Position numbers and translations under genes: made by a program. From NCBI GenBank assembly GCA_902525585.1, contig CABZHQ010000012.1, positions 1 through 50,108 of the forward strand: a DNA stretch of 50,108 nucleotides, written 5' to 3'. The DNA comes from an uncultured Prochlorococcus sp. (lineage in GTDB: Bacteria; Cyanobacteriota; Cyanobacteriia; PCC-6307; Cyanobiaceae). Below the pieces are notes generated by a model. It was not told where the DNA came from. It searched no databases and saw nothing but the letters and a program-made list of their open reading frames with translations. Each line of letters begins with the position of its first letter. Position 1 is the stretch's first letter. Below, piece after piece: positions 25,687 through 34,640 of the stretch.

Positions 25687-27060
25687 CTAATTTTGTTTAA
25701 TAAAGCGATCAGGCAAAACATCATATCTTAATAGATCAAATGGACTTTCTCTTTTTTGTATAATCTCTGCTTCTCCATCACAAACTAAAAGAGCTGCAGG
25801 TCTTGGAATTCTGTTGTAATTAGAACTCATTGAATTATTGTACGCACCAGTACCAAAAACACAAATCAGATCTCCTGTTTTGCAATTTGCTAGTTCAATC
25901 TCTTTAAACAGTACATCTCCTGATTCGCAGTGTTTGCCAGCAATAGTATATTTATTTTTTGAATCAATATTAAAGGGATTTTTTACCAAACATGCAGAAT
26001 AATTTGATTGATATGTTATTGGCCTTGGATTATCACTCATACCCCCATCAACAGATAAATAAGTTCTGATTCCAGGGATTTCTTTAAAAGCCCCAATTTT
26101 GTAAATTGTTATGCCTGCTGTAGATACAATGGATCTTCCTGGTTCACACATCAATTTTGGTAAATCTAAATTGTTTTTTTTACAAGCTTCAACAACAGAG
26201 ATGGAAATTGTTTTTACCCACTCATCAATGGTAGGTGGATCATCATTTTTTGTATATTTAATGCCTAAGCCACCTCCAACATTAAGTTCTTTAATATTAT
26301 GGCCAAATTTTTTGGCATTCAAAATAACCTTTACCATTATTTCACCTAGATCCTTATGAGGTTCTAGTTCAAAAATTTGGGAACCAATATGAGCATGTAT
26401 TCCTCTTAACTTTAAGTGTTTAGTTTTGCTAATGCTGGAAAATAAATTATTTAAATATTCGATTCCAAAACCAAATTTGCTATCAAACGAACCCGTCCTT
26501 ATGTATTCATGTGTATGGCATTCTATTCCTGGAGTAAAGCGAATCATTATTTCTAAGTCATGATTTAATGAATTCGAGATCGCATCTAATCTTTTTAAGT
26601 CGTAATCATTATCTACAATAACCTTAATGTTATTTCTAACTGCGAATTCTATTTCTTTGTCAGATTTGTTATTCCCGTGAAATACAATTTTTTCATTTGG
26701 TACCCCACCTTTAAGGGCAGTTAATAATTCTCCCTCTGAAACTGCATCAAGTCCTAAACCTTCTGAAGAAACAAGATTGCTCATGAAGATAGAGCTATTT
26801 GCCTTGGAGGCATATATAGGGAGTGATTCCCCTGGGTAGTATTTTTCTAATGCTCTTTTATAAGCTCTACAAGACTTTCTTAAAGTTATTTCATCTAAAA
26901 TATAGAGAGGAGAGTCATATTTTTGAACTAATTCTTCAATAGAACATCCCCCAACTGACAATTTTCCATCTCCTCCAATGGATGTAGTAATAGGTACGAT
27001 ATTTCTATTAGGACTTTCTAAGTCAATTTCCTGTTTTAAAAAAGATTGTTTTTCATCCAT
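25687..27060 (-). CDS. lysA: Diaminopimelate decarboxylase LysA
   Basis: A 457-residue fold-III PLP enzyme for the last step of lysine synthesis. The PLP lysine is Lys86 in PIYASKANSS; the HGNNKSDKEIEFA, HAHIGSQIFE, GGGLGIKY and CEPGRSIV blocks are conserved, and CESGDVLF carries the catalytic cysteine of the dimer partner's active site. It is the first gene of a compact minus-strand series (28 bases to cdaA) and divergent from rimI with 86 bases between starts. Confidence 0.97.
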   Translation of the reverse strand: MDEKQSFLKQEIDLESPNRNIVPITTSIGGDGKLSVGGCSIEELVQKYDSPLYILDEITLRKSCRAYKRALEKYYPGESLPIYASKANSSIFMSNLVSSEGLGLDAVSEGELLTALKGGVPNEKIVFHGNNKSDKEIEFAVRNNIKVIVDNDYDLKRLDAISNSLNHDLEIMIRFTPGIECHTHEYIRTGSFDSKFGFGIEYLNNLFSSISKTKHLKLRGIHAHIGSQIFELEPHKDLGEIMVKVILNAKKFGHNIKELNVGGGLGIKYTKNDDPPTIDEWVKTISISVVEACKKNNLDLPKLMCEPGRSIVSTAGITIYKIGAFKEIPGIRTYLSVDGGMSDNPRPITYQSNYSACLVKNPFNIDSKNKYTIAGKHCESGDVLFKEIELANCKTGDLICVFGTGAYNNSMSSNYNRIPRPAALLVCDGEAEIIQKRESPFDLLRYDVLPDRFIKQN

Positions 27061-27146
27061 AGGAGAACTTTAAATAAAGCTTTGCCAAAACTGTCATATT
27101 TTATAATGACTCTAGATTTGAACTTTATAAATTTACATATATTAAA
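27061..27146. promoter_or_regulatory. Divergent promoter region lysA / rimI
   Basis: These 86 bases separate two divergent ATGs. The plus-strand side has AT-rich -10 candidates (TATATTAAAATG just ahead of rimI), and the minus side has ATTATAAAATATG-like sequence (reverse of about 27092-27104) upstream of lysA. No riboswitch-like secondary structure is obvious, and the space is too short for a lysine riboswitch. Confidence 0.3.
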
Positions 27147-27587
27147 ATGATATCCATTAAACAAATAAATGAGAAAGATATTGATTTATGTTATGAACTA
27201 GATTCAAAAACGATTTCATTATGGAGCAAGAAACAATGGGCAAACGAATTCAAAAAAGAAGGTACAAAAATCTTTGGGTTATTAATTAAAAATATTGTCA
27301 TTGGAATATGTGTTTTTCAAGTTGTCCTTGATGAAGCTCAAATAAATTATTTTGTTGTAAATCAGAAATTTAGGAAAAAGGGTTTTGGATCATACCTTAT
27401 GAACTTTCTAATAAAAAAATGTAAAAAATTAAATCTCAAGAAATTACTATTGGAGGTTTCTCAAAGTAATCTTACGGCTGAAAGATTTTATAGGCGCTTT
27501 GATTTTTTTACTGTAGGAATAAGAAAAAATTACTATAAAGATGGTTCAAATGCTCTTTTAAAAGAAAAAAAAATTTGGACAAAATAA
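27147..27587 (+). CDS. rimI: Ribosomal-protein-alanine N-acetyltransferase RimI-like
   Basis: A 146-residue single-domain GNAT. The acetyl-CoA loop is in NYFVVNQKFRKKGFGSYLMNF (R/Q-x-x-G-x-G/A form KKGFGS), and the C-terminal LEVSQSNLTAERFYRRFDFFTVGIRKNYY has the classic RimI pattern, with N then AxxFYxxxGF variant and a tyrosine pair before DGxxAL. Family members acetylate ribosomal protein S18 or other N-termini. Short GNATs are hard to assign by substrate, so the specific role is inferred. Confidence 0.8.
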   Translation: MISIKQINEKDIDLCYELDSKTISLWSKKQWANEFKKEGTKIFGLLIKNIVIGICVFQVVLDEAQINYFVVNQKFRKKGFGSYLMNFLIKKCKKLNLKKLLLEVSQSNLTAERFYRRFDFFTVGIRKNYYKDGSNALLKEKKIWTK

Positions 27588-27766
27588 TGTAAAAATTTAA
27601 TTGTTCGGATTACCAGAATGCCTGAAATTACTATAATTTATTGCTATATCACTAAAAATGTTGAATTTAATTCACTAAAATATAATTTTGGGTATTCACA
27701 AAAGCTCATTATGAACACAAAATTGCAATATTGTTGGTAGGTTATTAGTAGGATTTTAATCTTCTA
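27588..27766 (+). promoter_or_regulatory. Leader/promoter region of clpC
   Basis: 179 bases without a gene. Two TATAAT -10 candidates occur on the plus strand, at 27632-27637 and 27681-27686; the second is preceded by TTGAAT at 27661 but with a spacing of only 14 bases, so the -35 is doubtful. The 80 bases between the second box and the ATG at 27767 would be a 5' untranslated leader. No CIRCE-like inverted repeat (TTAGCACTC-N9-GAGTGCTAA) is present. Confidence 0.4.
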
Positions 27767-30292
27767 ATGTTTGAAAGATTTACAGAAAAAGCTATAAAGG
27801 TCATCATGCTTGCTCAAGAGGAAGCCAGAAGACTTGGTCATAACTTTGTTGGAACTGAGCAAATTCTATTGGGGTTAATTGGAGAAGGAACTGGTGTTGC
27901 AGCGAAAGTACTTAAATCACTTGGAGTTAATTTAAAAGATTCAAGGATAGAGGTTGAGAAGATAATAGGTAGAGGTTCAGGTTTTGTTGCGGTAGAAATA
28001 CCTTTTACACCTAGAGCTAAAAGAGTTTTAGAATTATCTCTAGAAGAAGCTCGTCAACTAGGTCATAATTACATTGGTACAGAACATTTACTCTTAGGGT
28101 TAATAAGAGAAGGTGAAGGTGTTGCGGCTAGAGTGCTAGAAAATCTTAATATTGACCTCACCAAAGTAAGAACTCAAGTTATAAGGATGTTAGGTGAAAC
28201 GGCAGAAGTAGGTTCAGGGGCTAGTACAACGAAAGGCAACCTAAAAACTGCTACTCTTGATGAATTTGGAACAAATCTAACAAAATTAGCTAGTGAATCA
28301 AAGCTAGACCCAGTAGTAGGTCGACATTCAGAGATAGATCGTGTAGTTCAAATACTAGGTAGGAGGACAAAAAATAATCCCGTCCTCATTGGGGAGCCAG
28401 GCGTAGGTAAAACAGCTATCGCAGAAGGCTTAGCACAAAGAATACAAACTGGAGATATTCCTGACATACTTGAAGACAAAAGAGTTCTGACACTTGATAT
28501 AGGACTGTTGGTCGCGGGAACAAAGTATAGAGGAGAATTTGAAGAAAGGTTAAAAAAAATAATGGAAGAAATTAAATCAGCTGGTAATGTCATACTTGTC
28601 ATAGATGAAGTCCATACTTTAATTGGTGCTGGAGCAGCTGAAGGGGCTATAGACGCAGCAAATATTCTTAAGCCAGCCTTGGCTAGAGGAGAACTCCAAT
28701 GTATTGGAGCAACAACTCTCGATGAATATAGAAAACATATTGAAAGAGATGCTGCTCTGGAAAGGCGATTTCAGCCTGTAATGGTAGGAGAACCATCTAT
28801 TGAAGATACAATAGAAATTTTAAAAGGTCTTAGAGAGCGTTACGAGCAACATCATCGTCTAAAAATTACTGATGATGCACTAGAAGCTGCAGCTCATTTG
28901 GGGGATCGTTATATATCCGATAGATTTTTACCTGATAAGGCTATAGATCTTATTGATGAGGCTGGAAGTAGAGTTCGTTTAATAAATTCTAAACTTCCGC
29001 CAGAGGCAAAACAATTAGATAGAGAATTAAGACAAGTCCAAAAACAAAAGGAAGAATCTGTAAGAGACCAAAATTTCGATCAAGCTGGCAAATTACGTGA
29101 AAAAGAGATGGAATTGTCTGCAAAAATTAAAGAGGTTTTGGACAATAAAAAAGAATCTACAGCTGGAGATCAATCTATTGCTGATAATTCTGAAAAAAGT
29201 GATTCAAAACTTTTACAAAGCCCCCTTGTTAGTGAAGAAGATGTAGCTCATATTGTGGCTTCATGGACAGGTGTTCCTGTTCAAAAATTAACAGAAACTG
29301 AATCAGTCAAGCTTCTTAATATGGAGGAAACACTTCACCAAAGGCTAATTGGACAAGATGAAGCTGTAAAGGCTGTTTCAAGAGCTATAAGAAGAGCAAG
29401 AGTTGGATTGAAAAGTCCTAATAGACCCATAGCAAGTTTTATCTTTTCTGGACCTACCGGTGTTGGTAAAACTGAATTAACTAAATCATTAGCTTCATAT
29501 TTCTTCGGTAGTGAAGAAGCAATGATCAGATTAGATATGTCCGAGTTTATGGAAAGACATACAGTTAGTAAACTTATAGGCTCGCCTCCTGGTTATGTTG
29601 GTTTTAATGAAGGTGGTCAGCTTACAGAAGCTGTTAGAAGACGTCCTTATACCGTCGTTTTATTTGATGAAGTTGAAAAAGCGCATCCAGATGTTTTCAA
29701 CTTATTATTGCAACTACTTGAAGATGGAAGATTAACTGACTCCAAGGGTAGAACTGTAGATTTTAAAAATACATTGTTAATAATGACCTCTAATATCGGT
29801 TCAAAAGTAATCGAGAAAGGTGGCGGCGGACTAGGATTCGAATTCTCAGGTGATTCAGTTGAAGATAGTCAATATAACAGAATTAAATCACTAGTTAATG
29901 AAGAACTTAAGCAATACTTTAGGCCTGAATTTTTAAATAGGCTTGATGAAATAATTGTATTCAGACAATTAACTAAAAATGAAGTTAAAGAAATTGCTGA
30001 AATAATGTTGCAAGAAGTTTTTGTCCGACTACAGGTTAAAGGTATTAAATTAAATGTCACCGATGCTTTTAAAGAAAGACTTGTTGAAGAAGGTTATAAT
30101 CCTTCATATGGAGCGAGACCTTTGAGAAGGGCAGTTATGCGTTTACTAGAAGATAGTTTGGCTGAGGAAGTTCTTTCTGGCAGAATAAAAGATGGGGATA
30201 ATGCTTTAGTTGATATAGATGATAATAAAAAAGTTACAATAAATATTTCTTCTGAAGAATCTTCTCAAGAGTTAGCAGGTGCTAACTTCTAA
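27767..30292 (+). CDS. clpC: Clp protease ATP-binding subunit ClpC
   Basis: An 841-residue AAA+ unfoldase that feeds ClpP/ClpR. Two N-terminal Clp-N repeats ([40 protein letters not shown]) are followed by the first ATPase domain (Walker A GEPGVGKT at about 209-216, [10 protein letters not shown]), a central coiled-coil with a UVR motif ([19 protein letters not shown]) and the second ATPase (GPTGVGKTE at about 562, [11 protein letters not shown]). The [15 protein letters not shown] and GARPLRRAV blocks complete it. The UVR motif and length mark ClpC rather than ClpB or ClpA. It is essential in other cyanobacteria. Confidence 0.98.
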   Translation: MFERFTEKAIKVIMLAQEEARRLGHNFVGTEQILLGLIGEGTGVAAKVLKSLGVNLKDSRIEVEKIIGRGSGFVAVEIPFTPRAKRVLELSLEEARQLGHNYIGTEHLLLGLIREGEGVAARVLENLNIDLTKVRTQVIRMLGETAEVGSGASTTKGNLKTATLDEFGTNLTKLASESKLDPVVGRHSEIDRVVQILGRRTKNNPVLIGEPGVGKTAIAEGLAQRIQTGDIPDILEDKRVLTLDIGLLVAGTKYRGEFEERLKKIMEEIKSAGNVILVIDEVHTLIGAGAAEGAIDAANILKPALARGELQCIGATTLDEYRKHIERDAALERRFQPVMVGEPSIEDTIEILKGLRERYEQHHRLKITDDALEAAAHLGDRYISDRFLPDKAIDLIDEAGSRVRLINSKLPPEAKQLDRELRQVQKQKEESVRDQNFDQAGKLREKEMELSAKIKEVLDNKKESTAGDQSIADNSEKSDSKLLQSPLVSEEDVAHIVASWTGVPVQKLTETESVKLLNMEETLHQRLIGQDEAVKAVSRAIRRARVGLKSPNRPIASFIFSGPTGVGKTELTKSLASYFFGSEEAMIRLDMSEFMERHTVSKLIGSPPGYVGFNEGGQLTEAVRRRPYTVVLFDEVEKAHPDVFNLLLQLLEDGRLTDSKGRTVDFKNTLLIMTSNIGSKVIEKGGGGLGFEFSGDSVEDSQYNRIKSLVNEELKQYFRPEFLNRLDEIIVFRQLTKNEVKEIAEIMLQEVFVRLQVKGIKLNVTDAFKERLVEEGYNPSYGARPLRRAVMRLLEDSLAEEVLSGRIKDGDNALVDIDDNKKVTINISSEESSQELAGANF

Positions 30293-30307
30293 TCATTCAA
30301 AGTAAAT

Positions 30308-31399
30308 ATGCAGTCTATCTCTCCAGAAACTATATACAGGGGAAATTCTGCTTGGGAAAAATCATTACCTCAAATCACTAAATTAACTAAAAGTCCATTA
30401 ATTCTAGGTAGGGGGATTCAAACGAACAATTTGAGAAATAATATCTTTAATGATTTAAAAAATCAAAAACTTAATGTAAATTCTGCCAATTTGAAATTTG
30501 ATTGTTGTTACGAAGATATTACAAGAGTTAAGAATATAATTTCAAATAATAATAATGATTGTGTTATCGCAGCTGGAGGTGGCAAAGTTCTAGACTCTGG
30601 AAAATATATAGCCGAGTCTCTTAATATCCCTTGTATTACAGTACCCCTTAGCGCATCTACATGTGCTGGTTGGACAGCCTTATCGAATATTTATACTAAG
30701 GATGGTCAATTTATAAAAGATGTTGCATTAAGAGCTTGTCCGAAAATACTAGTTTTTGACCATAAATTTATTCAAACAGCTCCATCAAGAACACTTGCAA
30801 GTGGCATAGCAGATGCCTTGGCAAAATGGTACGAATCCTCAATAACAAGTTCAAAAACAGATGACGGTCTTGTTCAACAAGCAATTCAAATATCAAGAGT
30901 TTTAAGAGATCAACTATTAATAGAGGGAGGAAAAGCATTTAAGGGTCAATTTGAAAATAATTCATCTTGGCAAAATACTGTAGAAGCATGTGGAATTACA
31001 GCAGGATTAGTTGGCGGTATTGGTGGAGAAAAATGTAGGACTGCAGCAGCACATGCTATTCATAATGCTATTACTCAGATAATCACCCCTAATAAATTCT
31101 TACATGGTGAGATTGTTGGGGTTGGATTATTATTGCAATTAAGACTAGAAGAAATGAAAAATAATAATAAATTAGCTGATCAATCAATTAAACAATTATT
31201 TGTACTTATGAAAGAATTGAATTTGCCAACTAATATCGGACAACTTGGAATAAATGTTTTTGAAAATAATAATTTAGAAAAAATTGCTGATTTTACTTGT
31301 CGAGATAAATCTGAGATTCACTTTTTGCCTTTTGAAATTAATAAACGAGACATAATAGAGGTTATTTCAAATTTTGAACAACAAAAAATTAAATCATAA
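30308..31399 (+). CDS. Iron-type alcohol/glycerol dehydrogenase family protein
   Basis: A 363-residue protein of the dehydroquinate synthase-like/iron-ADH fold. The NAD-binding glycine motif is AAGGGKVLDSGKYIAE, and metal ligands are suggested by the Asp in GIADALAKWYE, the His in AAAHAIHNA and the His in FLHGEIVGVG, matching the GldA set. It is closest in style to glycerol dehydrogenase-like proteins conserved in cyanobacteria, where the substrate is not settled; glycerol-1-phosphate or another polyol is possible. It starts 15 bases after clpC and overlaps the next gene's longest frame. Confidence 0.82.
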   Translation: MQSISPETIYRGNSAWEKSLPQITKLTKSPLILGRGIQTNNLRNNIFNDLKNQKLNVNSANLKFDCCYEDITRVKNIISNNNNDCVIAAGGGKVLDSGKYIAESLNIPCITVPLSASTCAGWTALSNIYTKDGQFIKDVALRACPKILVFDHKFIQTAPSRTLASGIADALAKWYESSITSSKTDDGLVQQAIQISRVLRDQLLIEGGKAFKGQFENNSSWQNTVEACGITAGLVGGIGGEKCRTAAAHAIHNAITQIITPNKFLHGEIVGVGLLLQLRLEEMKNNNKLADQSIKQLFVLMKELNLPTNIGQLGINVFENNNLEKIADFTCRDKSEIHFLPFEINKRDIIEVISNFEQQKIKS

Positions 31400-32306
31400 A
31401 TATTTTTTGACTAAAAACAATTTTGAACAATTAAGTGATTTAAATGCAGAATTTTTTGAAAGTGCCAAATTGTCACTATTAGATCCTTTAGGTCTTTATT
31501 TGGCAAATGATGTTAAGTGGATAAAACTCAACCAAAATTGGAACTCCTTAAAATTCCCAGTAGTTATGGGAGGAAAGGGTCAACCTATACTTCTTCTACA
31601 TGGCTTTGATAGTAGTTTTTTAGAATTCAGAAGAATATATAAATCACTAAAAAGAAATTTTCAAGTTATCGTTCCTGATCTTCTAGGTTTTGGTTTTAGT
31701 CCCAGATGCGCAACAAATGAATACAATTCCTCGAAAATAATTACGCATTTAATTGATCTTCTCAAGACATTAAAAATAACAAAGAATATAAAAATTATAG
31801 GTGCGTCTATGGGAGGCTCAACAGCTTTAAAACTTGCTTATGAAATTCCTGATTCTATTGATAAAATTATCCTTTTGTCTCCCGCCGGATTGTTTGGAGA
31901 ACCTAAGAGTATCCCTTTTCCTCTTAACCAAATTGGCGCCTCATTTCTTGGATTGCCTCAGGTCAGAAAAAGTCTTTGTAGGCAAGCATTTGCTTTTCCA
32001 GATGAATGCGTTGGTAAGATGGAAGAGCAAATTGCTTCAATTCATCTAGGTTGTAAAGGATGGAGGAATTCACTTGCTTCATTTGCCAAAAGTGGAGGGT
32101 TTGCTGGAACTCATAAATATATCCAGAACATCCCAATTAAAACATTATGTGGAAAAAATGATCGAATTCTTGGGAAAAAAGAGATTAAAAATATAAGAAA
32201 TATTGCAAAATTAAATTTTGTAGGGTTGCAAAATTGTGGTCATCTTCCCCATATAGATCTACCCTCATTATCTAGTAAAATCATCCAAGATTATTTTTTG
32301 GAATAA
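31374..32306 (+). CDS. Alpha/beta-hydrolase
   Basis: A protein of up to 310 residues with the canonical fold. The oxyanion-loop motif is LLLHGFDSSFLEF, the nucleophile elbow GASMGGS gives the catalytic Ser, a late GKNDRILGK strand carries the Asp, and NCGHLPHID supplies the His. No ATG fits the N-terminus; TTG at 31374 (overlapping the dehydrogenase by 26 bases) or TTG at 31407 (7 bases after its stop) are the candidate starts. The triad is complete, so an active hydrolase is likely; the substrate is unknown. No secretion signal is visible. Confidence 0.83.
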   Translation: MNNKKLNHKYFLTKNNFEQLSDLNAEFFESAKLSLLDPLGLYLANDVKWIKLNQNWNSLKFPVVMGGKGQPILLLHGFDSSFLEFRRIYKSLKRNFQVIVPDLLGFGFSPRCATNEYNSSKIITHLIDLLKTLKITKNIKIIGASMGGSTALKLAYEIPDSIDKIILLSPAGLFGEPKSIPFPLNQIGASFLGLPQVRKSLCRQAFAFPDECVGKMEEQIASIHLGCKGWRNSLASFAKSGGFAGTHKYIQNIPIKTLCGKNDRILGKKEIKNIRNIAKLNFVGLQNCGHLPHIDLPSLSSKIIQDYFLE

Positions 32307-32314
32307 AAGATTTA

Positions 32315-33172
32315 TTAATTAAGATATTTGATAAGTATAAAAATGTAATATAAAACAGATGGAGTAAAAATGTAACTATCAATTCTGTCAAGAATTCCTC
32401 CATGTCCAGGTAAAAAATTTCCAGAATCTTTTATTTTTGCATCTCTCTTCATCATAGATTCAATTAAATCCCCAACTAATGCCATAAGGGAAATTGAAAT
32501 TCCATAAATTATTCCAACAAATAAGGGATTTTCCCAATTCATTAAAAATGCGAAAAATATTGCTAGTAAAATTGAACAGGATATTCCTCCAATTAAACCT
32601 TCTATAGTTTTGCTCGGAGATATTGGAGAAAGGGATGTTTTGCCAAATGACTTCCCAATAAAATAAGAACCAATATCACTAGCTACAATTAATAAACAAG
32701 AAGTTAGAGTTAAATGAAGACCTGTAGTATTTGATAAGTTCTCAAGCGACATAAAACCCTGATTTGAACCTATTATCACTGAATCTAATCCCCTTAACTT
32801 AATCCAGTAACTAGGTAAAAACCCTAAATAGAATAATCCAAAAATAGATGCTGCAATATCTGAAATTGTCCCAGGTTTTGGTTGCAAAAGTAACCAAGTA
32901 CATATCCCAACTGAACAGATTGGTAAAATTGAATTTGATATTTCTCCTTCAATCACCCCAACGGTCTCAAGATAAGTGGAAATTATAATAATAAAAGATG
33001 AAAATAATGTGGTTTTTGTGGCTGGTCTTATTCCTTTAAATTCTGCCATTCGAAAAAATTCCAATAATGCTAAATATGTAAGCAACGCAGTTGCCAATGT
33101 AAAAAACCATCCCCCCAACAAAACAACAATTAAACCAAAAATTCCTATAAGTAATCCGCTTCTTAATCTCAT
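32315..33172 (-). CDS. cdsA: Phosphatidate cytidylyltransferase CdsA
   Basis: A 285-residue polytopic membrane enzyme that makes CDP-diacylglycerol from phosphatidate and CTP. About seven hydrophobic segments are spread along it. The family signature near the C-terminus is present as KRDAKIKDSGNFLPGHGG then ILDRIDSYIF, preceded by SDIGSYFIGKSFGKTSLS, SPSKTIEGLIGG. These are the residues that bind metal and CTP. It begins 9 bases after the stop of the upstream decarboxylase gene and converges with the hydrolase (8-base gap). Confidence 0.95.
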   Translation of the reverse strand: MRLRSGLLIGIFGLIVVLLGGWFFTLATALLTYLALLEFFRMAEFKGIRPATKTTLFSSFIIIISTYLETVGVIEGEISNSILPICSVGICTWLLLQPKPGTISDIAASIFGLFYLGFLPSYWIKLRGLDSVIIGSNQGFMSLENLSNTTGLHLTLTSCLLIVASDIGSYFIGKSFGKTSLSPISPSKTIEGLIGGISCSILLAIFFAFLMNWENPLFVGIIYGISISLMALVGDLIESMMKRDAKIKDSGNFLPGHGGILDRIDSYIFTPSVLYYIFILIKYLN

Positions 33173-33181
33173 ATTAAATTT

Positions 33182-34579
33182 CTATGTTTCTATGACTCTT
33201 ATATTAAAATTTATCAGATCTTTGTTCCATAAACTTTGATTATTTATCCAATTGAACCTATCGATATCAATTTTTTCTCCAGGAACTAGTAGAGGTATTC
33301 CAGGTGGATAAGGGCAAATAATATCTCCAGATATTTTATTTAATGATTGCGAGAAAGGAATACTCCGAGTTTCACTTCTCCAAGCAATTCCAATTTGAAT
33401 TTCGGGGGATTGAACTAGTCTAAAGGGCGATTGGAGTACTTCTAAATTTTTAGATATTTTCGAATTTAATAGTAATTTATTCCATAACTTTTCAAATAAA
33501 TTAAGAAAATCTTTTTGATTTGCAAATCCTAAGCAAAAAGTGAGAGTCATCGTTTCTGGTAATTCAGCAATAAGGCCATTTCTATAAAAAAATTTATCCG
33601 CAGTAAAACCATCAATTCCAGCTTTAGAGGTATTAACTACAATTTTTAAAGGATCTTGGGTTTCTATGAGGGGAATATTTTTTTGAATTAATTTTTTGTG
33701 GATACTTTTTGCCTCTAAAATTCTTTTTTGATATTTTGATAAACTTTTTTTATTAAGCCAGTCTTTAATAGACTCTTCACAGGAAGAAAGTAATAAGGAA
33801 CTTGGACTAGTAGTTTGCAACAAATTAATACTGTTGATTAAATTACGTTCATTTATTAGATTCCCTTTGTACCAAAGTACTGCCGTTTGAGTTAAACCAT
33901 TGAGTGATTTATGTAAAGAATGAACGACTAAATCAGCGTTTGAAGATAAGGCAGATTTTGGTAAATTGAGGTTTTCACAAAAAAGGAAATAAGAACCATG
34001 GGCTTCATCAACTAAAACAGGTAAATTTTTTTGATGACACAAATCTATTAAAGGCTCTAAATCTCTGGCATAACCATGATAGGAGGGACTTACGAGAATT
34101 ACCCCTACAATTTTATTCTCATCAAAATTTAATTTTTTAAATACATTTTTCAACCAAATTTCTGTAATTGGTTTGTAATGACCCGTTTCTGTTGAAAACT
34201 CTAGGTCAAAAAATATTGGTTTTATGTTTTGCATCGCACAGGTTTTTATAACACTTATATGTACATTTCTAGGCATTAGGATAGTTTCGCCTGGATTCGC
34301 CATCGCAATTACTGCTGATTGTATTAATCCAGAAGCTCCATTAACGCCAAAAAAACATTCTTTCGCTTGAAATTTATCAGAGAATTCTCTTTGAGATTTA
34401 GCAATTAATCCGCTATTAGATAGTGGCGATCCAATTTCTGGCAGCTCGGGTAAGTCCCAATACCCCGGAGGATTCTCTAATAATTTCACTAATTTCTTTG
34501 GTAAAGCTTTTCCTCTGTTATGAGCGGGAAAGAATAGAGACTTTAGAAACTTTTTAGTTAGAAAAGAGGAAATGCTCAT
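33182..34579 (-). CDS. Orn/Lys/Arg decarboxylase-family PLP enzyme
   Basis: A 465-residue fold-I PLP protein with the Orn/Lys/Arg decarboxylase large domain. The N-terminal PAHNRGKALP resembles the family's PGH-G start; GASGLIQSAVIAMANPGE is the cofactor phosphate-binding region; VLVDEAHGSYFLF has the PLP-pyridine Asp; and VVHSLHKSLNGLTQ has the Schiff-base lysine. The C-terminal ICPYPPGIPLLVPGE is the hallmark of the family. It is shorter than the acid-induced E. coli enzymes (over 700) and lacks their wing domain, as is usual for cyanobacterial and Bacillus-type members. Lysine, arginine or ornithine could be the substrate; arginine to agmatine is plausible but not shown. Confidence 0.88.
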   Translation of the reverse strand: MSISSFLTKKFLKSLFFPAHNRGKALPKKLVKLLENPPGYWDLPELPEIGSPLSNSGLIAKSQREFSDKFQAKECFFGVNGASGLIQSAVIAMANPGETILMPRNVHISVIKTCAMQNIKPIFFDLEFSTETGHYKPITEIWLKNVFKKLNFDENKIVGVILVSPSYHGYARDLEPLIDLCHQKNLPVLVDEAHGSYFLFCENLNLPKSALSSNADLVVHSLHKSLNGLTQTAVLWYKGNLINERNLINSINLLQTTSPSSLLLSSCEESIKDWLNKKSLSKYQKRILEAKSIHKKLIQKNIPLIETQDPLKIVVNTSKAGIDGFTADKFFYRNGLIAELPETMTLTFCLGFANQKDFLNLFEKLWNKLLLNSKISKNLEVLQSPFRLVQSPEIQIGIAWRSETRSIPFSQSLNKISGDIICPYPPGIPLLVPGEKIDIDRFNWINNQSLWNKDLINFNIRVIET

Positions 34580-34640
34580 AAAGTATTATTGATATATATA
34601 ATGAACAGAATTGATTTCTTTTTGATAATTTTTAACTTTA
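34580..34640. promoter_or_regulatory. Short divergent promoter region
   Basis: 61 bases between the divergent decarboxylase and kinase genes. A perfect TATAAT on the plus strand at 34597-34602 stands about 39 bases before the kinase ATG and is a good -10 candidate; no standard -35 is visible at the proper distance. The overlapping alternating TATATATA allows a minus-strand -10 too. Confidence 0.4.

Noticed and set aside
27588..27766. CIRCE heat-shock element before clpC
   Set aside because: The required inverted repeat is not present in the 179-base leader.
28348..28602. Antisense frame inside clpC
   Set aside because: Composition follows the codon pattern of clpC read backward; no start signal or domain.
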